From positions 1 through 37,968 of the forward strand of contig JALSIH010000224.1 in assembly GCA_026981615.1 (NCBI GenBank): a DNA stretch of 37,968 nucleotides, written 5' to 3'. The DNA is from Chitinophagales bacterium (GTDB lineage: Bacteria; Bacteroidota; Bacteroidia; Chitinophagales; S012-47). Under the pieces are notes generated by a model. The model was not told where the DNA came from. It did no database searches and saw only the letters and a list, made by a program, of their open reading frames with translations. Both the position numbers and the translations under genes were made by a program. How positions within the stretch are numbered: position 1 is the stretch's first letter; each line of letters starts with the position of its first letter. Below are positions 1 through 8,835 of this stretch, piece after piece.

Positions 1-605
1 GGATAATTCCAGAATATTTTATGTGCCGTGAGCTTTCCTCCGTCATTTTCTTTGTCGACCGAGGGCGTATCGATGAGCAAATGCCGGATGCCGGCATCGG
101 CAATTACCTGCATTCCGTCAGGATGAATAAAAACGGGATTTTGACCGCTGTAGTCGCGTGTTTTTTTTGAAGGAAGATTGGGCAGGGTGCGAATGATCAG
201 TGCCGTGCAGTTTTCAAAAGAAATGCCCTCAAGCTGCTCGCGGCTGATGTACGAATCACTTCCCTCCTGCCGTGGATGCAGGGAAAGCAGTCGTGCCAGG
301 CTGTAGCCGCTGCCAATGGCTTTGTAGACAGGCCAGGGATCGGCCGATATGTGGCCGACACTTTCGCTGTGTGTTCCGTTGCCGTGTGGGTTGAATCGCA
401 CATGGAAGAAATTGACGGGGGCCCCTTTGCGCACGCTGCCGATAAAATCACCGGATACCACCGGAGCAAAAAGGGGGTCTTCGACATGCCAGGCCCTGGG
501 GTTTGAGCTGCCGCTCTGCAAAGGCAGTGCGATGCATATGCCTGCATCGGGGTCGGCCTTGTAGCTGCGCCCGGCTATGTCTGTCAGCAGTTTATTCCGG
601 CTCAT
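1..605 (-). CDS. Cyclase-family protein (kynurenine formamidase-like), C-terminus off the left edge
   Basis: Minus-strand translation from ATG at 605: MSRNKLLTDIAGRSYKADPDAGICIALPLQSG...FNPHGNGTHSESVGHI...LLIDTPSVDKENDGGKLTAHKIFWNY. Contains the HGxGTHxE metal-site motif and the GIDTPSVD-like motif of the cyclase family. Not in the ORF track because it leaves the window. Confidence 0.85.
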   Translation of the reverse strand, partial: MSRNKLLTDIAGRSYKADPDAGICIALPLQSGSSNPRAWHVEDPLFAPVVSGDFIGSVRKGAPVNFFHVRFNPHGNGTHSESVGHISADPWPVYKAIGSGYSLARLLSLHPRQEGSDSYISREQLEGISFENCTALIIRTLPNLPSKKTRDYSGQNPVFIHPDGMQVIADAGIRHLLIDTPSVDKENDGGKLTAHKIFWNY

Positions 606-1305
606 TTTTTTTCAGGTCGGTGAGTTTGTAGCCCGTTCCGTGGATGTTGATGATCTGCACATTGGGGTCGGGCTTCAGGTACTTGCGCAGTTTGGTGATG
701 AAAACATCCATACTGCGTGCATTGAAATAACTGTCATTGCCCCAAATGGAGTTGAGCGCTTCTTCGCGGGTCAGCACCCGGTTTTTGTTCCGGCAGAGCA
801 GCCGGAGCAGCTCGGTTTCCTTGGTGGTCAGTGCCTGGGGCTTTTCATTGTCGAAGATCAGTTGCTGGCGGTCGTAATCAAAAACGAATTTTCCGAATTT
901 GTACTGAATGGGCTCGGGCTCGGTTTTCCCTTTGGTTCTTCGCAGCACGGCTTTGGCGCGGGCCAAAAACTCTTCCATGCTAAAAGGTTTGGTGATGTAG
1001 TCATCCGCTCCGATACTGAATCCTTCGATTTTATCGTCTTTCATGGATTTGGCCGTGAGGAAGATGATCGGCATTTCGGGTTGTATGCTTTTGATCTTTC
1101 GGGCCAGGGTGAAGCCGTCCAGTTTGGGCATCATAATATCCAATACGGCCAGGTCGAATTTTTTGCTTTTGAAAAGTTCCAAAGCCTCTTCGCCATTGTG
1201 GGCCAGTGTTACGTCATAGCCTTTGAGATTCAGATATTCCTCGAGAAGAGCACTCAGGTTGCTATCGTCTTCTGCCAGTAGAATTTTGGGTTTTTCGTTA
1301 TCCAT
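592..1305 (-). CDS. OmpR-family response regulator (receiver + winged helix)
   Basis: KILLAEDDSNLSALLEEYL...LAVLDIMMPKLDG...IFLTAKSMKDDKIEGFSIGADDYITKPF receiver; C-terminal LTTKETELLRLLCRNKNRVLTREEAL...VFITKLRKYLKPDPNVQIINIHGTGYKL. Confidence 0.95.
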   Translation of the reverse strand: MDNEKPKILLAEDDSNLSALLEEYLNLKGYDVTLAHNGEEALELFKSKKFDLAVLDIMMPKLDGFTLARKIKSIQPEMPIIFLTAKSMKDDKIEGFSIGADDYITKPFSMEEFLARAKAVLRRTKGKTEPEPIQYKFGKFVFDYDRQQLIFDNEKPQALTTKETELLRLLCRNKNRVLTREEALNSIWGNDSYFNARSMDVFITKLRKYLKPDPNVQIINIHGTGYKLTDLKKNEPE

Positions 1306-2005
1306 GCTTCTTTTTTTCTTCGTTAAAGTTGTAAGGTATATAGACTTTAAATTTACTGCCTTTATTTAATTCGCTGCTTACGGTAATCTGTCCGTGATGT
1401 GCATCCACAATAGTTTTGACATATGCCAGGCCGAGGCCAAAGCCTTTTACATTGTGTAAATTGCCGGTGTGCACCCGGTAAAATTTTTCAAATATCTTTT
1501 TGCGTACTTCGGGGGTCATTCCTATGCCCCGGTCTTCTACCGCAATGATTAACCCATCTTTATCCGAATAGGTGCTGACTTTCACTTCGGGATATTCTTT
1601 GCAGTATTTCAGGGCGTTGTCGATAAGATTGTCAATGGCATTGCTCAGCTGTATGCGGTCGCCATGCACCACGGAAGGACTGGCTTTCAGTTCGCTTTCG
1701 ATGTAGGCACGCTGGTCGGTCAGCCGCAGCCTGTGGTTTTCTATGAGTTCATTTATGATTTCATGAATGTCTACATCCGTAATTTTCAACTCTGGCTCCC
1801 CTTTGTCCAGGACGGCCATTTGCAGAATTTTTTCGACCTGAATACCGAGCTTGGCCGCTTCCAGCACTATGATATTGCTGAATCGTCCTATCCGGGCCTC
1901 ATCAATCCGTATAGACCGGTCGCTCAATGCCTGGCCGGCCAGGGAGATGGTTGTGAGAGGTGTTTTAAACTCATGCGTCATGTTGTTGATGAAGTCATTT
2001 TTCAT
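1298..2005 (-). CDS. Histidine kinase catalytic half (HisKA + HATPase_c); ATG at 2005 or GTG at 2014
   Basis: MKNDFINNMTHEFKTPLTTISLAGQAL (H-box), NLIDNALKYC (N-box), VEDRGIGMTPEVRKKIFEKFYR (G1/F), GFGLGLAYVKTIVDAHHG (G2). Confidence 0.93.
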   Translation of the reverse strand: MKNDFINNMTHEFKTPLTTISLAGQALSDRSIRIDEARIGRFSNIIVLEAAKLGIQVEKILQMAVLDKGEPELKITDVDIHEIINELIENHRLRLTDQRAYIESELKASPSVVHGDRIQLSNAIDNLIDNALKYCKEYPEVKVSTYSDKDGLIIAVEDRGIGMTPEVRKKIFEKFYRVHTGNLHNVKGFGLGLAYVKTIVDAHHGQITVSSELNKGSKFKVYIPYNFNEEKKKHG

Positions 2006-2859
2006 CTCCGACACTTTCTTTTGCCTGTAGATGGTATAGATCGTAAGCCGAAACTGAAAATGATAATTAATATAAAGAAGAGCGAAGACAAGAGGCGTGT
2101 GATGAGGGTTTGCAGGAGGAAACTGATCTTGCGGGGAAAATATACAAGAAGCCGGGGCGATGGGCTGAAGAGATTGTAGGGATAGAGTTCTACCTGAAAA
2201 TCGGAGGCCAGCAATTTCTCCCTGTCGGCATGTCCGAGTGTCAGCATGGAGTCGGTGGCGGGTTGATAAACACCCAGGTGAAAATTGAGGTCAATGCCCC
2301 GGGCCCGCAGTTCTTCGCTCATCTTTTGGTAGAGGTATTCCAGGTCGATGTTTTTTCCGGACGGATCGACAAAAGTGGATATGGCACCGATGTAGCGCTT
2401 GATCAGCCTGCGGCTGTGCCACTTGCTTTGTTCTTCCCTTTTTATGACTTCATTGAGGTGCCGGTTGATTTCGTTGATCCGGTTGAGCTGGTCAAATTGC
2501 TCGTTTATCTTTCCGGGTATGTTTTTCCAAAATTTGGATAAGCCCGGATTGTCAATAAGCAGATCAAGACTTATGTTCATGTTTTCACGGGCCACGGGCG
2601 ACTCAAAAGTATCTTCGTCAATGACGAAAAATGTCTTTTCCCGGATATTGATAATTTGAAACTTATTGCCCAGGTAGCGCCTTTCCATCATCAGCTCATA
2701 CTCATCCACGAGCTGTTTCATGGCATCATACACTTCTGCATCGAATTCCTGTTCTTTCAGATTGAGCGCGGTGCTCACCCAGTAGATCTGAAGGGTCATC
2801 AGGCCCATCAGGGCAAATGCCATAAGCAGGATGATTCCGACAATGGTTTGCTTTCTCAT
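2002..2859 (-). CDS. Histidine kinase sensor half (two TM segments plus extracytoplasmic region), frameshifted relative to the catalytic half
   Basis: N-terminal TM TIVGIILLMAFALMGLMTLQIYWVSTAL, second TM LLSSLFFILIIIFSFGL, then out-of-frame tail RSIPSTGKRKCRR. In the kinase frame the same DNA reads TIYTIYRQKKVSEMKNDFINNM. Confidence 0.85.
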   Translation of the reverse strand: MRKQTIVGIILLMAFALMGLMTLQIYWVSTALNLKEQEFDAEVYDAMKQLVDEYELMMERRYLGNKFQIINIREKTFFVIDEDTFESPVARENMNISLDLLIDNPGLSKFWKNIPGKINEQFDQLNRINEINRHLNEVIKREEQSKWHSRRLIKRYIGAISTFVDPSGKNIDLEYLYQKMSEELRARGIDLNFHLGVYQPATDSMLTLGHADREKLLASDFQVELYPYNLFSPSPRLLVYFPRKISFLLQTLITRLLSSLFFILIIIFSFGLRSIPSTGKRKCRR

Positions 2860-3003
2860 TTTAACAAAATTAAGGGCTTAAGGGCCTTAAATATCAGGAT
2901 TAACAATGATTAACGGCTTTCCGGGCTTACCCTCGTCCGTTTAACAAAGTTTGAATTTTATATTCCCATTGAAAAAAATAGATGCCTTATTATTGCAGAC
3001 AAT

Positions 3004-3771
3004 ATGATAGCAGTAGAACATTTAAGCAAGGTTTTCAAGGTAGGGAAAAAGCAGCAAAGAGCTGAAAATCTGAAATCTTCGGAGGTAAAAGCGGTGGATG
3101 ATGTCTCGTTTGAATGCCGTCCGGGCCGGGTGTTCTCGCTCCTGGGCCCGAATGGTGCAGGGAAAACGACTACCCTCCGGATAATTGCCACCATTCTCAA
3201 ACCTACAGAAGGCCGTGTAAGCGTGGCCGGCCACGATGTGCTGAGCGATCCGAAAGGGGTAAAAAAGAGCCTGGGTTTTTTGACCGGGTCAACCGGACTC
3301 TACGAGCGCCTGACTCCGGATGAACTGATTACCTTCTTCGGCAAATTATACGACATGCCGAAAGCGTTGCTGGAGACCCGCAAGAAGGAGCTGTTTGACC
3401 TGTTGGATATTCATCCTTTTGCCAATAAAAAGATCGGCAAGCTTTCGACCGGGATGAAGCAAAAGGTTTCGATTGTCCGAACCATGATTCACGATCCGCA
3501 GGTACTTGTATTTGATGAACCGACCTCGGGGCTGGATGTCATCAGCTCGGCCGCTATCATCGAGCTGATACGCAGAAACAGAGAGCGGGGAAAAACGATC
3601 ATCTTCAGCACCCATATCATGGGCGAAGTGGAACTTCTGGCCGATGACATTGCCATCATTCATGAAGGAAGAATAAAATATCTGGACACTTTTGAGGGGT
3701 TCAGGGCGCAGATGCGGTCCTCGTCCCTGGTCGAAGAATTTATCAGAATTGTAAATGAGAAAGGCGAATGA
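3004..3771 (+). CDS. ABC transporter ATP-binding protein, NatA-like
   Basis: Walker A LLGPNGAGKTTTLR, signature LSTGMKQKVSIVRTMIHDP, Walker B VLVFDEPTSGLD, H-loop FSTHIM. Confidence 0.95.
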   Translation: MIAVEHLSKVFKVGKKQQRAENLKSSEVKAVDDVSFECRPGRVFSLLGPNGAGKTTTLRIIATILKPTEGRVSVAGHDVLSDPKGVKKSLGFLTGSTGLYERLTPDELITFFGKLYDMPKALLETRKKELFDLLDIHPFANKKIGKLSTGMKQKVSIVRTMIHDPQVLVFDEPTSGLDVISSAAIIELIRRNRERGKTIIFSTHIMGEVELLADDIAIIHEGRIKYLDTFEGFRAQMRSSSLVEEFIRIVNEKGE

Positions 3772-4994
3772 GACATACAATTATCATCTTTCTTAAAGAA
3801 TTGAAAGAAACCCTTCGTGAAAGGCGTACGCTGATCTCCATGATTTTCGTCCCTTTGCTGCTTTATCCGTTGATGTTTATACTCATCTCGAAGGTAAGCC
3901 GCTCACAGACCGAGAAATCCATGGAAAAGGTGGTGAAGGTGGCCCTGATAAACGGAGAAGAGGTGAAGCGGCTTCAGGAGGAATTCGAACTGGATGAGGG
4001 CTATGATCTGGTGTTTCCGGAGGAAATGGAGGGGCTGAAGGCTGCGGTGCCGGATGCCGGCAACGACAGCATTCTGAAGAACTTAATCCGGGAGGGAAAG
4101 GTGGATGTGGTTATTTGGGCGGATACCGCTTTTAACAAACACCTCGATTCATTGAGTGCCGGGGTCCTCTGGTTTTATTACAACTCTACATCCAACGACA
4201 TTGTACAGAAAAGAGTAGAAGGAAAACTTCAGCAGCTCGAAGCCCTGCTCAGCGACAAACGCTACAAAGACCTTGGAATAGACCGCTCCATGACCGAGGT
4301 GCTGACCGTAGAGAAAAGAAATGTGGCAAGCAAGAAGGAGATCATCGGTAAGCTCATCGGTGGATTTCTTCCGTACCTGTTTATCATCATTGCATTTACG
4401 GGCAGCATGTACCCGGCCCTCGATCTGGCTGCCGGAGAGAAAGAGCGCGGCACCATCGAAACCATTCTGACCACACCTGCTGCCAAGCTTGAGATTATTC
4501 TGGGCAAGACGATGGTGGTGATGCTCACCGGGCTGACTTCGGCCATCGTCTCGGTATTTGGTATTTTGATTTCGCTTAATTTTCTGGATACCCTTCCTCC
4601 GGAACTCCTCAACACCATCTATTCCATCATGGAGCCGCAGGCCATTCTTATGCTCCTGTTCATGATGTTGCCCCTCACCCTGCTCTTTGCAAGTGTTTTG
4701 CTGAGTATTTCCATTTATGCACGCTCTTTTAAAGAGGCACAGAGCATGGTTACCCCGATGATCATGGTTGTCATTTTTCCCGCTGTCTTCGGTATGCTGC
4801 CCGGTGTCGAGTTGAATGCCACTACCGCTCTCATACCGATTGTCAATATATCCCTGATTACCAAAGAGATCATGGCCGGCACTCTGAATTACCTTTATTT
4901 TGCAGAGGCCATGCTGGCGCTCGTGGCCCTGGCCTTGCTCGCATTTGGCTTTTCGCTGCGCTGGTTCGGAAGGGAAGATGTGATCATGCGCTAA
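3768..4994 (+). CDS. ABC-2 type permease, NatB-like sodium/drug exporter subunit
   Basis: N-terminal MRHTIIIFLKELKETLRERRTLISMIFVPLLLYPLMFILISK; multiple hydrophobic segments; ATGA overlap with the upstream ATPase gene. Confidence 0.88.
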   Translation: MRHTIIIFLKELKETLRERRTLISMIFVPLLLYPLMFILISKVSRSQTEKSMEKVVKVALINGEEVKRLQEEFELDEGYDLVFPEEMEGLKAAVPDAGNDSILKNLIREGKVDVVIWADTAFNKHLDSLSAGVLWFYYNSTSNDIVQKRVEGKLQQLEALLSDKRYKDLGIDRSMTEVLTVEKRNVASKKEIIGKLIGGFLPYLFIIIAFTGSMYPALDLAAGEKERGTIETILTTPAAKLEIILGKTMVVMLTGLTSAIVSVFGILISLNFLDTLPPELLNTIYSIMEPQAILMLLFMMLPLTLLFASVLLSISIYARSFKEAQSMVTPMIMVVIFPAVFGMLPGVELNATTALIPIVNISLITKEIMAGTLNYLYFAEAMLALVALALLAFGFSLRWFGREDVIMR

Positions 4995-6118
4995 AGCACG
5001 AAGAGCTCTGAGATGATGTGGTCGGAAAGCAACATGCCCTGCTTTGTCAGCCTGTAATGGCCGTCCTTCTCAATGAGCAGTTCCCGGTATTTAAACGGTC
5101 TTATTCCATTTAGAAATACCTCCAGGTATTCGGGAAATTGCTTGCTTATACGGGAAGTGTGTACGCCCCATTTTGTGCGCAAGCCGGTCATGATATATTC
5201 ATTGTACGCATCCCGCTTTTCCAGTACTTCGACCTCAGCCGGAATTTCTCCATTCTCAATTGCCTGCATATATTTCATGTTGTTGGACACATTGAAATGC
5301 CTGCTGCGACCGTCAAAAGAATGAGCCGAAGGGCCGATTCCGAGATAGGGCGCCCCTTGCCAGTAGGAACTGTTGTGCACGGCATATTGCCCGTGGCGAG
5401 CATAGTTCGAAATTTCGTAATGTTCATATCCTTTGCCGCTGAGATAATCATGCGTGTATAAAAATGCCTCTGCACTTTCCTCCTCCGACACGGGAGCGAT
5501 TCGCCCGGTATCGATCCAGCGTCTGAAAGCCGTTTTTTCCTCGATCGTTAGTGCATAGCAGGAGAGATGATCGGGATTGAAAACAAGTACCTCTTCCAGG
5601 TTCTTTTGCCAGGCAGCCAGCCCCTGTTCCGGTATGCCGAAAATCAAATCAATGTTGAAACGGTTAAATCCGGCAGCCGAGGCCCGGTGCAGCGATTCGC
5701 GTGCTTCCGCTGCCGTGTGGCTGCGGTTCATCAATTGGAGCTCTCGCTCGTGGAATGACTGAATGCCGATACTGAGCCGGTTGACCGGAGTTTCCCTTTT
5801 AAGAAAAGAGAGGTAGGCCGCAGAAAGATCATCGGGATTGGCTTCCAGCGTGATCTCCCTGCAATGCCGGAGTTCAAATTCTTTTTCGAGCACATGAAAT
5901 ATCCTGGTCAGTTGCTGCATTGATAGCAGAGAGGGTGTGCCGCCACCGAAATAGATGCTTTGGATCTGCGAATTGTCAAGCCACGAAGAGCGCATTTGCA
6001 GCTCCCTGACAATGGCATCCGCCATGCGATCCATATAGCGGACATGGGTGCTGAAGTGAAAATTGCAGTAGCTGCATTTTTTACGACAAAAAGGAATATG
6101 TATATAAATTCCGGCCAC
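4991..6118 (-). CDS. hemW: HemW-like radical SAM protein (coproporphyrinogen III oxidase-related, heme chaperone family)
   Basis: MAGIYIHIPFCRKKCSYCNF (CxxxCxxC) and IQSIYFGGGTPSLL, RLSIGIQSF, FGIPEQ motifs. Confidence 0.93.
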   Translation of the reverse strand: MAGIYIHIPFCRKKCSYCNFHFSTHVRYMDRMADAIVRELQMRSSWLDNSQIQSIYFGGGTPSLLSMQQLTRIFHVLEKEFELRHCREITLEANPDDLSAAYLSFLKRETPVNRLSIGIQSFHERELQLMNRSHTAAEARESLHRASAAGFNRFNIDLIFGIPEQGLAAWQKNLEEVLVFNPDHLSCYALTIEEKTAFRRWIDTGRIAPVSEEESAEAFLYTHDYLSGKGYEHYEISNYARHGQYAVHNSSYWQGAPYLGIGPSAHSFDGRSRHFNVSNNMKYMQAIENGEIPAEVEVLEKRDAYNEYIMTGLRTKWGVHTSRISKQFPEYLEVFLNGIRPFKYRELLIEKDGHYRLTKQGMLLSDHIISELFVL

Positions 6119-6154
6119 GGCAGAATCTTCTTAAAGCGTGTAACTTTGATTTTT

Positions 6155-7927
6155 ATGCAGAGATCGCATCCGGCAAATATCATACCTTTCCTGCTCTTCT
6201 TTTTCATTGTATCCTGTCTGCAGGCACAGGACAGCCCGAAGTGGCGGCTTTGCCCCGATACGCTTATCCGCACGGACGTGGATATGGAAAAAGCATATGC
6301 AGGCAGAGAGGAAGCGCTTAGCGAAGCCGAACTGTACGTGAACCGGCTTCGTCTGCAAGGCTATCTGGAAAGTGGTGTCGACTCGGTAAGCCGGCAGAAA
6401 CAGTGCATTGTCTTGCATACCGGGAGACAGTACAAATGGTTGAACCTGACCGTTTGCAAGGGCGATGCGGCTATTCTTGACGGATTTGCTGATCCGCAGA
6501 TCTTCAGAGGCAAAGAAGTAAAGAGTGAAACACTTTCCGGGCTTGCGGAGGAGATTTTGAAAGCATCGGAAAACAATGGCTATCCCTTTGCCAGGGTGTA
6601 TCTCGACAGCATTTCGATCTCCGGCTCGCAAATTTCAGCCCGGCTTGTTCTTGACCGGGGGCCGCTGATACTTATCGACACCCTGGTGATTGCAGGAGAT
6701 GCACGCATCTCAAATGCCTATCTTGAGCAATACCTGGGAATCAGGCCGGGCAGCCCCTATTCGGAGCAGGCAATCAGAGAAATACGGAATAAAATCTCGG
6801 CACTTGCATTTCTGGAGCTGACGGGCGATCCGGGTGTGTATTTCTCGCAGCGGGGAGCAAAGCTGGTTTTGCCCTTGCGCAACAGCGGGGGCAGCCGCTT
6901 CGATTTTTTAATTGGAGTCTTGCCGGGAAACGAATCCAACGGAGGAAAACTTCTGATAAACGGCCGGGCGGACCTTGCTTTGCTAAATCCTTTTGCCACC
7001 GGAAAGGAAATCCGTTTTCTCTGGCAGAATCCGAGGGTGCTTTCGCCACAGATTGATCTGAAGTTTGACGGGCCCTACCTTTTTTCGATGCCCGTAGGGG
7101 TGGACTACCGCTTTCATCTGATGAAGTTTGACACGAGTTACCTGTTGTTGGAGCACATGGCCGGTATCTCATGGTTTTATGAGGGAGGGAATTATCTGAA
7201 GTTTATCGTACAAAGACAGTCCTCCTCCCTGATTACGGTAGATGAAGCCCGCCTGCGGCAAAGCCGGAAACTGCCTGACATGCTGGATTATGTGGTGCTG
7301 GGGAGCGGACTGGAATGGAAGGCTCGGCACCTGGATCAGCGCTTCAACCCGAGGAAGGGCTATGAAGTAAGAATCAATATGACAGGCGGGAGGAAGCGTG
7401 TGAAGGCCAATCCCAACATTGTTGCCCTGGATGATTCGCTGCTTGACTTTCAAAAGCAATACGAAGAACTGAGCGTTGGAAACGGAATCGTGCGGACAGA
7501 GTTGGACTTGTCCCGTTTTTTTCCTTTGGGGCGACAAGGCACATTCCTGGCCCGCGTGAGGTCGGGTATTCTGCTGGGAAGGAATATTTTTGAAAATGAG
7601 CTTTATCTGCTGGGCGGGGCCCGGCAATTGCGCGGATTTGACGAACAGTCCCTTCTGGCTTCAAAATATGGAATTCTCACTTTTGAATATCGCTATCTCT
7701 TTGGCAGATATGCCTATTTTGGGCCCTTTATAGACATGGCCTACATTCGAGACGAAAGCGGTGCAGCAATGGAGCAAAGCTGGCCGATGGGCTTGGGTGT
7801 GAATCTGGCACTGGACACCAAGGCCGGTATATTCTTACTTAGTTATGCCCTGGGCAAACGCGACACGGATGAACCGGTAGAAATTCGAAACGGGAAAATC
7901 CATTTTGGTTATCAAAGCTATTTTTAG
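6155..7927 (+). CDS. Omp85/TamA-like outer membrane protein (POTRA plus surface-antigen barrel)
   Basis: Start reassigned to ATG 6155 (MQRSHPANIIPFLLFFFIVSCLQAQ signal peptide); POTRA-like repeats; C-terminal LLGGARQLRGFDEQSLLASKYGILTFEYRYLFG...IHFGYQSYF. Confidence 0.85.
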   Translation: MQRSHPANIIPFLLFFFIVSCLQAQDSPKWRLCPDTLIRTDVDMEKAYAGREEALSEAELYVNRLRLQGYLESGVDSVSRQKQCIVLHTGRQYKWLNLTVCKGDAAILDGFADPQIFRGKEVKSETLSGLAEEILKASENNGYPFARVYLDSISISGSQISARLVLDRGPLILIDTLVIAGDARISNAYLEQYLGIRPGSPYSEQAIREIRNKISALAFLELTGDPGVYFSQRGAKLVLPLRNSGGSRFDFLIGVLPGNESNGGKLLINGRADLALLNPFATGKEIRFLWQNPRVLSPQIDLKFDGPYLFSMPVGVDYRFHLMKFDTSYLLLEHMAGISWFYEGGNYLKFIVQRQSSSLITVDEARLRQSRKLPDMLDYVVLGSGLEWKARHLDQRFNPRKGYEVRINMTGGRKRVKANPNIVALDDSLLDFQKQYEELSVGNGIVRTELDLSRFFPLGRQGTFLARVRSGILLGRNIFENELYLLGGARQLRGFDEQSLLASKYGILTFEYRYLFGRYAYFGPFIDMAYIRDESGAAMEQSWPMGLGVNLALDTKAGIFLLSYALGKRDTDEPVEIRNGKIHFGYQSYF

Positions 7928-7929
7928 TC

Positions 7930-8787
7930 ATGCTGCGCATTTTGATTTTATGCTTCTTTGTTTTTTATGTTTCATTGTCGGGCGCACAAGTGCGGATGAG
8001 CGACACCCTGGTGCAAGCGCCCGCCTACGAATTGAGGGGGAGCAGCGAGATGGGCCTGCTGCAGGGTGTGCAGACCGAAGGAGCCGGGCACAATGAACAT
8101 CTCCTGATGGACGGAGTCCCCGTGAGGGGCCTGAACAGGTACAAATCCGCTTCGCTGGTATTTTGGATACTCCTTCTTCAGCTATTTCTTTTTGCTTCCG
8201 TCAAGATGCTTCACCCCAGGGCTTTTGCCGGCCTCCTGGGCGATGTCTTGCGCTACAAACTGGCTCTGCAGCGCTATTCGCATCACGATACCGATCCGCT
8301 GATCATTGACATTACCCTGCGCATGAGCGCTTTGATAAGCATAAGCCTCTTGCTGGCCTATTCGCTGAATTACTTCGGGCTGGCTCCGTTTTCGTTTGAG
8401 CTGCTATCACAATATGCGGCTATGCTCCTGCTTTTCTATTTTTTCAAAAAGCTCATCGACCGCGTGCTGGCATATGTGTTCGGCATTGATTTTATTTTGG
8501 GGTTTCTCCAGTTCTATACCGATCAATTAATTAAGTTTTTCGGATTGCTTATATATCCGGTAACGGTATTGCTGGCATTCCTGAGCGGGAGTGCTTTGCT
8601 CTGGCTGCTGTATCTTGCCGGAGGGCTTTCCCTGCTATTTTTGTCAATAAGATTTATCCGGGGAATCGCTCTTACTTCATCGCATCTTAACCGGCATTTT
8701 TTTCATATAATTCTTTATATTTGCACCCTCGAAATCATACCCTTCTTATTGATCTTAAAGGAATCTGTAAAATTCCTGAAATCATAG
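7930..8787 (+). CDS. DUF4271-like multispanning membrane protein
   Basis: Signal peptide, then about five hydrophobic helices (FWILLLQLFLFASVKM, ALISISLLLAYSLNYFGL, LLLFYFFKKL). Position directly before hemD in a T9SS locus is typical of Bacteroidota DUF4271 proteins. Confidence 0.7.
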   Translation: MLRILILCFFVFYVSLSGAQVRMSDTLVQAPAYELRGSSEMGLLQGVQTEGAGHNEHLLMDGVPVRGLNRYKSASLVFWILLLQLFLFASVKMLHPRAFAGLLGDVLRYKLALQRYSHHDTDPLIIDITLRMSALISISLLLAYSLNYFGLAPFSFELLSQYAAMLLLFYFFKKLIDRVLAYVFGIDFILGFLQFYTDQLIKFFGLLIYPVTVLLAFLSGSALLWLLYLAGGLSLLFLSIRFIRGIALTSSHLNRHFFHIILYICTLEIIPFLLILKESVKFLKS

Positions 8788-8835
8788 GAAGCGTGCTAAA
8801 AAGGAGCGCCTTAAATGCCGGATACCAGGACCGCT

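Noticed and set aside
577-1281. 234-aa plus-strand ORF
   Set aside because: Fully antisense to the well-supported response regulator; composition looks like a mirror frame of a coding gene.
2002-2060. Programmed ribosomal frameshift in the histidine kinase
   Set aside because: No X_XXY_YYZ slippery heptamer and no clear downstream stem at the junction; an indel or a coupled split is more economical.
5960-6154. N-terminal extension of the Omp85-like ORF
   Set aside because: Antisense to hemW; signal peptide begins at ATG 6155.
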